Source: Roseburia sp. 1XD42-34 | Lineage (GTDB): Bacteria > Bacillota > Bacilli > Bacillales > Amphibacillaceae | DNA length: 45,157 nucleotides | NCBI RefSeq assembly: GCF_009917385.1 | Contig: NZ_QWLJ01000041.1 | Location: 1-45,157 of the forward strand | Direction of reading: 5' to 3' | Notes under the pieces: generated by a model | The model's database searches: none | Told to the model about the DNA's origin: nothing | What the model saw: the letters and a program-made list of their open reading frames with translations, nothing else | Shown: piece after piece, positions 1 to 7,565 of the stretch | Position numbering within the stretch: the first letter of the stretch is position 1 | Layout of the letters: each line of letters opens with the position of its first letter | Program-made: the position numbers and the translations under genes

Positions 1-71
1 AAAAATATACACGCAAACATCCAATTCTTTTATACTTGAATTGACTAGAAACAAGAAAAGATTGGAGTTGC

Positions 72-335
72 GTGCAAATGAATTTTACCATAAAAATCCC
101 CGGCCTTGAAGATGTATGGATCACAAAAGTGGAGAAAATGGAAGATCGTATTGCGCTTCATGTAGAAATGGCTGTCAAGGTACATAAGTGTCCCGGCTGT
201 GGTGAAAGGACTAAGAAAATTCATGATTACCGGATCCAAAAGATCAAACATTTAAAGTGGTTTGAACGGTTGACGTACCTCTTCTACAAAAAGCGCCGCT
301 ATGCCTGTTCATGCGGGAAGCGATTTGCGGAATAG
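72..335 (+). pseudogene. ISL3-family transposase, N-terminal fragment
   Basis: This 87-residue reading frame matches only the start of ISL3-family transposases. It has a short N-terminal strand region followed by a zinc-finger-like set of cysteines: CPGCG at residues 39-43 and CSCG near residues 78-81. In ISL3 enzymes this region precedes the HTH and catalytic DDE domains. Here the frame stops right after the finger, at CGKRFAE, where full-length proteins (about 400 residues) continue. I found no catalytic domain in the next 660 bases. It is therefore a dead remnant. Its left part lies close to the window edge, so the terminal inverted repeat cannot be judged. Confidence 0.7.
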
Positions 336-868
336 GATCATTTTATCTATTTTGGAAATATAACCAACTACAAGTAGCTACCTAGGGATATCTGATATTG
401 GATAGGTTACACGGTTAGGGGGAACAATTCACGCTATAAGCAGGTTAAAATATTGCAAATGTTTGAGTATCCTTATGAATTACCTTATTCGTCGTTATTG
501 TGGTTGGCTATCGAAATGGTGCAGAATTTTTCCCCGCCAGTAGAATAGAGAGTTTTCATTAGTTCGCTAAAGTATTGAGGGATTTTTGTTTTACGGTTGG
601 TTTTTAAAAATATAGTGGCATTATAAAGCCACCCATTAATTATAAGTTGTTTTATTCCTTGGAGGAAAATTTTTTAGGGGATAAGTTAACGGGTTGAAAA
701 AAATTATAAAGCATTTTATTTATATAATTTTCGGGAAAGAGCATTGGTGAATAGTGTATGCTAATGTAAGCACTTCATCTTACAAAACGAAAAAATACGA
801 TCAGGAAATTTCAAAAGTTTGGAAACAGGGAGGTTTTTGCGTTTATTTTTTTTAGATGTGGGTATACA
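336..868. other. Gene-free stretch between IS remnant and BCCT gene
   Basis: I see no convincing reading frame on either strand. The DNA is AT-rich and may include eroded IS sequence, but no transposase motif could be recovered. The only regulatory signal suspected upstream of the transporter is the weak promoter listed at 869-898. Confidence 0.4.
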
Positions 869-898
869 TTAACATATTCCCCCCATATAGAATAATAT
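869..898 (+). promoter_or_regulatory. Candidate sigma-A promoter for the BCCT gene
   Basis: TTAACA (869-874) and TAATAT (893-898) are separated by 18 bases, about 100 bases upstream of the transporter start. Both hexamers differ from consensus, so this is only a plausible assignment. Confidence 0.3.
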
Positions 899-999
899 GC
901 TAAAGAGATTGCTCGTCTCTTATTGCTTGCGCCCGTATCTGTTTTCTTCTTGGCTGTTTTTTATAAACATAGATGAAATCACTATAGAAAGGAACTGTT

Positions 1000-2505
1000 A
1001 TGAAAAATAATACATTTAACAACCCTGTGTTTTATGTTTCAGCTTTTGTCATATTAATTCTAGTTATTATTGGCGCTACAATGCCAAACCATTTCGGTGC
1101 AACAGCAGAGAAACTATTTAATTTTACGACTGTAAATTTTGGCTGGTTTTATTTATTAGCTGTGTTTATTTTCATTGTATTTTTAATCATTTTATCAATA
1201 AGCAAATTCGGTAAGATAAAGTTAGGAACGGCTCAATCTAAACCTGAGTATTCATTTTTCACTTGGATTGGCATGCTTTTTTCAGCTGGTTTTGGTGCGG
1301 GACTAGTTTTTTGGGGAGTAGCTGAACCAATGAGTCACTTTTTTAATACTCCTTTTCCTGAAGTAGAAAAAATGACAGAGGAAGCAGCAAGAGTTGCCAT
1401 GGGATATGCTTTCTTTCATTGGGGAATTAGCCAATGGTCCGTCTTTGCTGTGGTAGGTCTGGTTATTGCTTACTTACAATTTAGAAAAAAACAGCGTGGA
1501 TTAATTTCTACATCCATTCAGCCAATCGTCGGTAAAAACAGGGTGGTTGCTGATACTGTAGATTCTTTAGCCGTCATTGCTACAGTAATGGGAGTAGCGA
1601 CCTCATTAGGGTTAGGCATACTTCAAATGAACGGTGGATTAAAGTCAGTATTTGATGTTCCCACATCGATTTGGGTGCAAATGGTAATCGCGGGCGTAAT
1701 GCTTATAACGTATTTAATTTCATCAAGTACTGGATTAGACAGGGGAATTAAATGGTTAAGTAATATTAATCTCGGTCTTTGCTTGCTATTATTAGCTTTC
1801 GTCTTTCTGGCAGGACCAACCGTATTTATATTAAATACCTTTGTATTAGGACTCGGTGATTATTTTACGAATTTTATTGGCTATAGCCTACGCTTAACAC
1901 CCTACACGGGAGATACTTGGGTAAGAGAGTGGACAATTTTCTATTGGGCATGGTCTACAGCGTGGTCTCCATTTGTGGGCGCTTTTGTAGCACGGGTATC
2001 GCGAGGTAGAAGTATACGTCAATATATTTTAGGAGTATTAGTTGTGTCACCCGCTATTGCTTGTATTTGGATTGCAGCTTTTGGTGGCACCGCTCTATAT
2101 AACGATCTAATGAATGGGACGAATATAGCTGAAGCTGTAAATGCTGATATTGCGGTTGCATTATTTGAAACGTACCAACACTTGCCAATGTCATCCATCC
2201 TTTCCATCCTTTCTATATTTTTAATTTTTACGTTCTTAGTTACCTCAGCAGATTCTGCAACTTATATTCTTGGAACCATGACATCTAGAGGGAGCTTAAA
2301 CCCAACATTAGTTACGAAAATTATTTGGGGACTTTTAATTACGGCAATAGCTGTAGTACTTCTTTTGGCAGGGGGATTAGAAGCATTGCAAACCGCTTCA
2401 CTTATTTCGGCGCTGCCTTTTACAGTTATATTATTACTAATGGTGATTTCGTTTTCACGAATGTTGTCTAGGGATTATCAAAAAGCAAGACAGGAAAAAG
2501 AATAG
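1000..2505 (+). CDS. BCCT-family glycine betaine/choline-type transporter
   Basis: A 501-residue membrane protein of the betaine/choline/carnitine transporter family, close in length to B. subtilis OpuD (512 aa). Members import quaternary ammonium osmolytes by sodium or proton symport for osmoprotection. Visible hallmarks are the glycine-rich unwound helix at 91-101 (G97-F-G99-A-G101, followed by VFWGVAEP) and the tryptophan-rich signature around residues 310-330 (YWAWSTAWSPFVG, then ARVSRGRS). About twelve hydrophobic segments are spread along the whole length, and the protein ends in a short charged tail. The start is supported by AAAGGAA a few bases upstream. It stands alone between an IS remnant and a riboswitch, so neighbours do not tell which betaine-like substrate is used. 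Glycine betaine is the most likely, by similarity to OpuD. Confidence 0.93.
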   Translation: MKNNTFNNPVFYVSAFVILILVIIGATMPNHFGATAEKLFNFTTVNFGWFYLLAVFIFIVFLIILSISKFGKIKLGTAQSKPEYSFFTWIGMLFSAGFGAGLVFWGVAEPMSHFFNTPFPEVEKMTEEAARVAMGYAFFHWGISQWSVFAVVGLVIAYLQFRKKQRGLISTSIQPIVGKNRVVADTVDSLAVIATVMGVATSLGLGILQMNGGLKSVFDVPTSIWVQMVIAGVMLITYLISSSTGLDRGIKWLSNINLGLCLLLLAFVFLAGPTVFILNTFVLGLGDYFTNFIGYSLRLTPYTGDTWVREWTIFYWAWSTAWSPFVGAFVARVSRGRSIRQYILGVLVVSPAIACIWIAAFGGTALYNDLMNGTNIAEAVNADIAVALFETYQHLPMSSILSILSIFLIFTFLVTSADSATYILGTMTSRGSLNPTLVTKIIWGLLITAIAVVLLLAGGLEALQTASLISALPFTVILLLMVISFSRMLSRDYQKARQEKE

Positions 2506-2571
2506 CGTGACGGAAATATAAGGTCATAACTATGTTGAGAAAAACTTGGTAAACTCAACTTGAACGATGAT

Positions 2572-2600
2572 TTGACAGTTCATATAAACGTAAGTATACT
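2572..2600 (+). promoter_or_regulatory. Sigma-A promoter of the guanidine riboswitch
   Basis: TTGACA (2572-2577) and TATACT (2595-2600) have an ideal 17-base spacer. They lie about 30 bases upstream of the aptamer, so transcription would begin just before it. Confidence 0.75.
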
Positions 2601-2629
2601 ATGGTTAGCTATGTATTGAAAGTAAACAT

Positions 2630-2717
2630 TTTCTAGGGTTCCGCAGATATTATCTGGACTGGACCAAGAGAAAATGCACGTTTATACGTGTACACGGAGG
2701 GATAAAAGCCCGGGAGG
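2630..2717 (+). promoter_or_regulatory. Guanidine-I (ykkC) riboswitch aptamer
   Basis: The sequence carries the conserved blocks of the ykkC class I RNA in order: CTAGGGTTCCGC, then CTGGACTGGACCAAGAGAAA, then ACGGAGGGATAAAAGCCCGGGAG. Class I members bind guanidinium and switch on detoxification genes, commonly SMR exporters. That fits the paired SMR genes at 3073-3725. The final GCCCGGGAG block overlaps the 5' arm of the terminator at 2709, the usual layout of a ligand-induced antitermination switch. Confidence 0.92.
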
Positions 2718-2752
2718 ATATCTAACAAATATGATATCTTTCTGGGTTTTTT
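2709..2752 (+). terminator. Riboswitch-controlled intrinsic terminator
   Basis: CCCGGGAGGATATC (2709-2722) pairs over 14 positions, with three G-U pairs, with GATATCTTTCTGGG (2733-2746). The hairpin has a ten-base loop and is followed by TTTTTT. The 5' arm includes the conserved 3' end of the aptamer, so ligand binding and terminator folding should exclude each other. Confidence 0.88.
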
Positions 2753-2806
2753 GTTTGCTTTTTTAAGGGATTAGATATCGCATGGCTCGCTAAGAGCGCA
2801 AGCCAC

Positions 2807-2953
2807 CATCGGTTGTAGCTAAGAGGAAGGCCAACTAAATACGAGCTTGCCTCCCGACGTCGGCATACCCCTTGTTTTAGTGGCATGGATCCTAAAACTT
2901 TAGTTGGTTTGTTCCGTTGCTACGTTGCTAAACGGGTGCCTTGCGCCTTTGTT
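2807..2953 (+). repeat. Dispersed repeat family A, copy 1 (5'-truncated, long variant)
   Basis: It shares TAAAACTTTAGTTG, CTACGTTGCTAAACGGG and GCGCCTTTGTT with the copies at 15801, 27448, 41461 and 44566. It lacks roughly the first 110 bases of the full unit. It carries the extra internal block (TAAGAGGAAGGCC to CGTCGGCATAC) otherwise seen only in the copy at 44566. It lies between the guanidine riboswitch terminator and the ykkC start, lengthening the leader to over 300 bases. Confidence 0.8.
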
Positions 2954-3072
2954 TACATGAAAGGTAATTAAGGAGTGGATTAGATAATTTAAAGTATATA
3001 AAAGTGAACCTTCAGTCAGTAGAAGACTCTTTGGCTAGCTAAAAAAACGAATGATTGAAAAAGGTGATGTGG

Positions 3073-3411
3073 ATGAATAAAGACTGGAATACTGTATTTC
3101 TCGCTGGATTGTTTGAAATTGGCTGGGTAATTGGCTTAAAACATGCCAACAGTTGGATGGATTGGATCCTGACGCTAATCGCGATTTATGTAAGCATGCA
3201 TTTACTTGTTATAGCCTCGCGCCGGTTGCCGGTAGGTTCAAGCTATGCAGTATTTGCAGGTATAGGAAGTGCTGGAACAGTTATAGCAGAAATAGTGCTT
3301 TTTGGAGAGCAAGTTCAACCGTTAAAAATAGCGCTAATTTTACTATTAGTAACGGGAGTTATCGGTTTGAAGTTGGTAACGCCGCAAAAAGGTAAAGAAG
3401 AGGTGTCGTAA
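3073..3411 (+). CDS. ykkC: SMR-family guanidinium exporter subunit YkkC-like
   Basis: A 112-residue, four-helix small multidrug resistance protein, the same size as B. subtilis YkkC. The essential membrane glutamate is E15 in AGLFEIGW, and IGLKHAN, LPVGSSYAVFAG and the GLKLV end are typical of the guanidinium-exporting (Gdx) branch. It couples proton influx to guanidinium export. The ATG at 3073 was chosen because AAGGTGAT (3061-3068) sits just upstream; an in-frame TTG at 3055 lies before that site. The stop codon shares one base with the ATG of the next gene, so the pair is translated together and probably forms a heteromer. Control by the riboswitch at 2630 is inferred from position and known biology. 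Confidence 0.92.
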   Translation: MNKDWNTVFLAGLFEIGWVIGLKHANSWMDWILTLIAIYVSMHLLVIASRRLPVGSSYAVFAGIGSAGTVIAEIVLFGEQVQPLKIALILLLVTGVIGLKLVTPQKGKEEVS

Positions 3412-3725
3412 TGGATTGGATTATTCTTTTTGTAGCAGGGTTTACGGAAATAATTGGCGTAACAGGTATTAATAAAGTAAATCAACGAGTGAATGCAATA
3501 TCATTAATATGGTTTCTAGGCGGATTTGGATTAAGTTATATTTTATTAGGTATTGCAATGGAAACAATTGCAATGAGTACTGCTTATGCCGTTTGGACAG
3601 GGATGGGAACAGTGGGAAGTGCGCTCGCTGGGATGTTGTTCTTTCGTGAGTCAAAAGATTGGCGAAGGTTGCTTTTCATCGGTATGATTTTAAGTGCTGC
3701 TGTTGGTTTAAAGCTCATTTCATAG
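3411..3725 (+). CDS. ykkD: SMR-family guanidinium exporter subunit YkkD-like
   Basis: A 104-residue four-helix SMR protein and partner of the preceding gene. The conserved glutamate is E13 (AGFTEIIGV). The motifs METIAMSTAYAVWTGMGTVG and the end VGLKLIS match the YkkD type. In two-gene SMR systems the subunits insert in opposite orientation to make an antiparallel pair; that orientation is known for the family and not visible in the sequence. The start overlaps the ykkC stop by one base. No strong terminator hairpin follows within the next 100 bases. Confidence 0.92.
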   Translation: MDWIILFVAGFTEIIGVTGINKVNQRVNAISLIWFLGGFGLSYILLGIAMETIAMSTAYAVWTGMGTVGSALAGMLFFRESKDWRRLLFIGMILSAAVGLKLIS

Positions 3726-3829
3726 TCAATCAGATAGATTAAAAAGGGAACGATTCTGATGTTTATAATACATTCCTATCGGTTATACATTACTAAGAAG
3801 TAGATATCATTAAAGGAGTGAAGGCAGGA

Positions 3830-4612
3830 ATGGATATAAACAAAGAACTAAAATATTTAGAATCAGTGGAAAGGGAAGGGCCGGATAAAGTATTTACCAT
3901 GTATTTAAATACAGACCCTTCCGACCCTGAACAGCAAGGCGGAGAATGGAAAATCCAACTTAAAAATGGGATCCGTAATTTTGAAAAGTATTTAGAAGAA
4001 GCAAATAACAAAGAAGAGCTTAAAAGTTTTCAGCAAGTAAAACAAAAAGTAGAAAAGTTTATCAGAGGCAATGAACAGCAATTTCGCAGAGGCGTTATTG
4101 TATTTGCAACTGCAGATGAGGAAATCTGGTTTGCGACAAGGGTGCAAATGCGCTTGCAAACAGAATTTTATTGGCAACAAACTCCTGTAGTGGAGCAGTT
4201 AAGAAAATTGAAAAATCGGTATCCCAAAACAGGGATTATACTAGTTCAACAAAACCAAGTAAGAGTCATCGAATCCTATTTAAATGAATTGGAAATGGAG
4301 AAAAACTACGAATTAGATATTGAAGTAGATGACTGGCGTGAGAAAACAGCGATGGGGCCTGGTAATCCAACTATTCAAAAGGATGACTTGAATGCCCGAT
4401 TTGAGGCTAATAAGCACCGTTGGTATAAATCATTGGCTCCTAAAATAGATAAACAGGCGAAAGACAGAGCTTGGGAAAATATAGTTATAATAGGTGAACC
4501 AGGTCAGGCTCAGGCATTCCAAAATCAAATGACAAAGCAAGTAGATGAAGTAATCAATAAAAATATGTTAGATCATGAGGCGCCAAAAATATTGGAAGAG
4601 CTATTTGGGTAA
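3830..4612 (+). CDS. VLRF1-family aeRF1-type release-factor-like protein
   Basis: A soluble protein of about 260 residues resembling the bacterial aeRF1/VLRF1 family (distant relatives of archaeo-eukaryotic release factor domains) common in Bacillus. Recognisable parts are the opening LKYLESVEREGPDKVFTMYL, a region with VIVFATADEEIWFATRV, and ILVQQNQVRVIESYLNELE in the second half. The C-terminal third is charged, with YKSLAPKIDKQAKDRAW and a VIIGEPGQAQAF strand-turn element. Proteins of this family are proposed to act at the ribosome, but the function is not established. A GTG at 3818 overlaps the ribosome site AAAGGAG (3812-3818), so the ATG at 3830 is preferred. The gene converges on the crcB genes. 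Confidence 0.75.
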   Translation: MDINKELKYLESVEREGPDKVFTMYLNTDPSDPEQQGGEWKIQLKNGIRNFEKYLEEANNKEELKSFQQVKQKVEKFIRGNEQQFRRGVIVFATADEEIWFATRVQMRLQTEFYWQQTPVVEQLRKLKNRYPKTGIILVQQNQVRVIESYLNELEMEKNYELDIEVDDWREKTAMGPGNPTIQKDDLNARFEANKHRWYKSLAPKIDKQAKDRAWENIVIIGEPGQAQAFQNQMTKQVDEVINKNMLDHEAPKILEELFG

Positions 4613-4652
4613 GGAAACGAGAGTTTGGTGCTTTACCAGACTCTTGTTTCCT
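4612..4652. terminator. Hairpin between convergent genes
   Basis: An 18-base stem beginning AGGAAAC and ending GTTTCCT, with two G-U pairs and a GCTTT loop, lies between the convergent ends of the VLRF1 gene and the second crcB. There is no clear U-run on either side, so termination strength is uncertain, but it is well placed to serve both directions. Confidence 0.6.
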
Positions 4653-4678
4653 AAGCAGTTTTAAACTGAATAGTATGG

Positions 4679-5020
4679 TTAGGTCGATAACACCAGTGCT
4701 GCTGGTAAAAGCGAAACGATTAACGACAAGCTAATATATCCAATAGCTTTGTTGCGTTGGTGTTGGAAAATTAATTGTAATGTTTCATTTCCAAATGTCG
4801 AAAAAGTTGTATATGCCCCGCAAAATCCTACTCCTAATACCAGCCACCATGTATGTGGAAGAGTTTCACTTGTATAAAGATGAACAAAAAAGGCTAAGAG
4901 TAAGGACCCTGTAATGTTTGCCAGCCATGTCCCAATCAATCGTTTGTTAGTTGCAATAGATAGCTGGTAACGAGTAACGCTTCCAAAAAACCCGCCTAAA
5001 GCGACGAACAAAAAACTCAT
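4679..5020 (-). CDS. crcB: Fluoride exporter subunit CrcB/Fluc (second of pair)
   Basis: A 113-residue protein with four hydrophobic helices, the usual size of Fluc fluoride channels. Family marks are GGFFGSVTRYQLS near the N terminus, TWLANITGS, and the break motif GAYTTFSTFGNETL, which carries the phenylalanines and threonines that line the fluoride pathway. Its ATG overlaps the TGA of the upstream crcB by four bases, so the two are translated together. Two adjacent, different copies usually form a heterodimeric channel. It is the last gene of the zinc/fluoride block. No fluoride riboswitch was seen upstream of either copy. Confidence 0.93.
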   Translation of the reverse strand: MSFLFVALGGFFGSVTRYQLSIATNKRLIGTWLANITGSLLLAFFVHLYTSETLPHTWWLVLGVGFCGAYTTFSTFGNETLQLIFQHQRNKAIGYISLSLIVSLLPAALVLST

Positions 5021-5415
5021 ACTTCTGCCTTCTTTCTAATATGTATAGAAAACTGATAGCCCATATAACAAAATAATAGACCTCCAATAATACTAAGTAA
5101 AACATACATAATGGCTAATAATACGTTGTTACTCCAAAGTTCGATTGTTTCAACTGCAAACGTGGAGAAAGTAGTAAACGAGCCAATTAACCCAGTAGTT
5201 AAGGCTGTGAACAATGCAGGAGAAAGTCGCTCTTTTATTTGCTTATGATTTAACAGCAAACTTAACAAAAAACAGCCAAGCAAATTGGCGCATAAAGTAG
5301 CAAAGGGGAAGCCCTTTGCTGTAAATATAAAAGACATACCATACCTTCCCATCGCACCAACCGCTCCGCCAATTCCAATTGCTGTCATTGTTTTTATGCG
5401 AGTGCTAATTTGCAT
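5017..5415 (-). CDS. crcB: Fluoride exporter subunit CrcB/Fluc (first of pair)
   Basis: A 132-residue, four-helix Fluc protein with GGAVGAMGRYGMSF near the start, LCANLLGC, and GSFTTFSTFAVETIEL. It mediates passive export of fluoride across the membrane, forming a dual-topology dimer probably with the product of the next gene. The ATG at 5415 is preferred because GGAAGGTG lies about seven bases upstream; an in-frame GTG at 5424 overlaps that site. The coding region overlaps the 3' end of zur by 22 bases, which argues for co-transcription with the zinc regulator. This partnership is unusual. Confidence 0.92.
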   Translation of the reverse strand: MQISTRIKTMTAIGIGGAVGAMGRYGMSFIFTAKGFPFATLCANLLGCFLLSLLLNHKQIKERLSPALFTALTTGLIGSFTTFSTFAVETIELWSNNVLLAIMYVLLSIIGGLLFCYMGYQFSIHIRKKAEV

Positions 5416-5813
5416 CCGGGACACCTTCCGTAAATTTCAAATTTATGTCCTTCAATCGAATAGTCCGTTAATAGTTGTTCCACTTCTTCCATTGGGCAAA
5501 TATCAATTTCTTTCGTTTTACCACAATCTTTACAAATAAAGTGGTGGTGATGATGATGTACACAATTCATTCGGAAATGTTTTTCTCCATGTAATTCTGT
5601 AGTTTCCAAAATACCAAGGTCATGATAAAGATGAAGATTTCGATAGATGGTATCAAAGCTAATACCAGGATAGTTTTCCTCTAAATGCGTGATCAAATCT
5701 TTGGCAGTGCGATAACCATCTGCTTGTTCAAAAAAAGATAGGATATCTTTACGTTTTCCCGTCATTTTATAGCCTTTTTTACGTAAAAGTGTGACAGCTT
5801 CGTTTCTATTCAT
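5394..5813 (-). CDS. zur: Fur-family zinc uptake regulator Zur
   Basis: A 139-residue Fur-family repressor. The N-terminal winged helix (about 1-80) contains GYRTAKDLITHL and GISFDTIYRNLHLYHDLGIL, the DNA-reading part. The dimerisation half carries the structural zinc pairs C94/C97 (CKDC) and C131/C134 (CPGC). A run of six histidines occupies residues 86-91; Fur relatives often have a shorter histidine cluster there. Assignment to Zur, not Fur or PerR, rests on its place directly behind znuACB and on the perfect Zur-type operator at 8651-8665. Zinc-loaded Zur would repress this operon, giving autoregulation if zur is read from the same promoter. Confidence 0.9.
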   Translation of the reverse strand: MNRNEAVTLLRKKGYKMTGKRKDILSFFEQADGYRTAKDLITHLEENYPGISFDTIYRNLHLYHDLGILETTELHGEKHFRMNCVHHHHHHFICKDCGKTKEIDICPMEEVEQLLTDYSIEGHKFEIYGRCPGCKLALA

Positions 5814-5922
5814 ATAGCTTCCCTCACTTTGTTTTTACTCTAGTTATTTAATTATTGGCCAGCAAGAAGGAAAATGTGTGTTGCTTTCCTTAACAATGAA
5901 AATTTAAACTAGGGCTTGTTAG

Positions 5923-6756
5923 CTATGCAGCTTTCGATCGGTACCCTTTCGCAACAATGGAGATTAATAACAGTGCGATAGCTACCATCACAATTGTTCC
6001 TCCAGGTGGTATACTTAAATAATACCCAGTTATCAATCCTATCATAACAGCTATTTCACCAAATACAACAGATAACAACACCATTTGCTTAAATCCCTTC
6101 GCAAATCGCATACTTGCTGCAACAGGTAGTGTCATTAGAGCAGAAACGAGCAAAACACCAACAATTCTCATAGAAACAGCAATTACTAAAGCAGTTAAAA
6201 CAATAAATAGCAGATGAATCGCTTTTGCATGTAGTCCTGAAATCGTTGCATGTTCTTCATCGAAAGATAAGTTGAATAATTCCTTGAAAAATAATACGAT
6301 CATCATGATAATGAAAAGTGCGATCCCCGCAATAACGTAAAAGTCGCTTTTACTTACTGCAGACACAGAACCAAATAAATAATTAAATAAATCGGTATTA
6401 AATCCATCTGCTACAGAAATAAAAATGACACTAAGTCCAACTCCACCTGAAAGAATAATCGGTATAGCTAGCTCTTGGTATGCTTTATAAACGCCACGCA
6501 GCTTTTCGATCAATATGGAACCAACAACAGAAAAGACCATTCCACTATATAAAGGGCTGATCATAAGCGCGAATTTTTTCTCTAGTAATAGACCAAATGC
6601 AATTCCAGCTAATGTGACGTGTGACAGGGCATCTGCGAGCAGTGACAGTCTCCTAACCACAATAAATGACCCTAATAAAGGGGCAATGAAGCCAATTATT
6701 ATTCCGGTAAACAGTGTGTTTCTTAAAAAATCGTATTCCATAAAATCTCCTAGCAT
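5923..6756 (-). CDS. znuB: Zinc ABC transporter permease ZnuB
   Basis: A 277-residue permease of the metal-type ABC3 family with about eight or nine hydrophobic helices. Recognisable segments are GFIAPLLGSFIVVRRLSLLADALSH near the start, LSFDEEHATISG in a cytoplasmic loop, and the conserved end region with MRIVGVLLVSALMTLPVAAS and YYLSIPPGGTIV. It forms the membrane channel for zinc delivered by ZnuA and driven by ZnuC. The gene starts 15 bases after znuC. Two starts are possible: ATG 6756 behind GGAGGAAG, and ATG 6741 behind TAGGAG; the upstream one is reported. Confidence 0.94.
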   Translation of the reverse strand: MLGDFMEYDFLRNTLFTGIIIGFIAPLLGSFIVVRRLSLLADALSHVTLAGIAFGLLLEKKFALMISPLYSGMVFSVVGSILIEKLRGVYKAYQELAIPIILSGGVGLSVIFISVADGFNTDLFNYLFGSVSAVSKSDFYVIAGIALFIIMMIVLFFKELFNLSFDEEHATISGLHAKAIHLLFIVLTALVIAVSMRIVGVLLVSALMTLPVAASMRFAKGFKQMVLLSVVFGEIAVMIGLITGYYLSIPPGGTIVMVAIALLLISIVAKGYRSKAA

Positions 6757-6771
6757 ATGACTTCCTCCAAA

Positions 6772-7530
6772 TCAATGGTCATGTGTTACTAAATGGATGT
6801 TGTGACCGTATATCTGCGACCATTCTTCGTTCGTTAATGATTTATATGTCTCTGGCTTACCATGGAAATGCAAGGTTTTATTTAAACAAGCAATTTCTGT
6901 AGCTTGTTCTGCTATTGTTCCAGTGTCATGTGTTACCATCAGCATGGTAATCCCTTTATTGCGGTTTAAATGGTCAAGCAACTCATAAAAACGTTGCACA
7001 TTTTCATTATCTACACCTACTGTCGGTTCATCTAAAATGAGTAGCTCGGGATCACTTACTAAGGATCTGGCAATAAAAATTCGCTGTTGCTGCCCACCTG
7101 ATAAATTACCGATATTTTCGTGGGTATATGTTTCCATTCCAACTTGGGCGATTGATTCCATGATTTTTTCTTTATGTTTCCTTTGGAAAAATTTTAAATA
7201 GCCAATTTTAGCTGTTAATCCCATGGATACTACTTCATAAACGGTTGCTGGAAATCCTTTATTAAATGCGTTTGCTTTTTGTGAAACATAACCAAGCTTA
7301 TTCCAGTCGTTAAACTTTTCAATCGGCTGGTTGAATAGGCGGATGTTCCCGGTATCAGCCTTTTGCAAGCCGAGAATTAATTTAATAAGCGTGGTTTTAC
7401 CACCCCCATTTGGTCCAACTAACCCCATAAAGGAACCTTGAGGTACAGAAAAATGGATGTGATCTAATACTTGTTTGTTTTCATAGGAAAAACTAACATT
7501 CTCCATAGAAATAACGGCTTCACTCATCAT
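6772..7530 (-). CDS. znuC: Zinc ABC transporter ATP-binding protein ZnuC
   Basis: A 252-residue ABC ATPase. Walker A is GPNGGGKTTL near residue 40, the Q-loop region is YVSQKANAFNKGFP, the signature is LSGGQQQRIFIARSL, and Walker B is LLILDEPTVGVD with the switch histidine in MVTHD. FPATVYEVVSMGL is typical of metal-importer ATPases of the Znu/Adc group. It powers zinc uptake through ZnuB. It lies between znuA and znuB in the usual order. Two ATG codons begin the frame; the second (7527) has the better spacing from AGGAGG. Confidence 0.95.
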   Translation of the reverse strand: MMSEAVISMENVSFSYENKQVLDHIHFSVPQGSFMGLVGPNGGGKTTLIKLILGLQKADTGNIRLFNQPIEKFNDWNKLGYVSQKANAFNKGFPATVYEVVSMGLTAKIGYLKFFQRKHKEKIMESIAQVGMETYTHENIGNLSGGQQQRIFIARSLVSDPELLILDEPTVGVDNENVQRFYELLDHLNRNKGITMLMVTHDTGTIAEQATEIACLNKTLHFHGKPETYKSLTNEEWSQIYGHNIHLVTHDH

Positions 7531-7565
7531 TTAACCTCCTTACAAGTAAATTGCTCGATCAAGTA

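Noticed and set aside
2534..2559. GTTGAG/CTCAAC inverted repeat after the BCCT gene
   Set aside because: The stem is only six bases and lacks a T-run, so it is not listed as a terminator.
5814..5922. Search for a fluoride riboswitch or second Zur box upstream of zur/crcB
   Set aside because: No conserved fluoride-aptamer blocks or TCGTAAT palindrome occur between znuB and zur.
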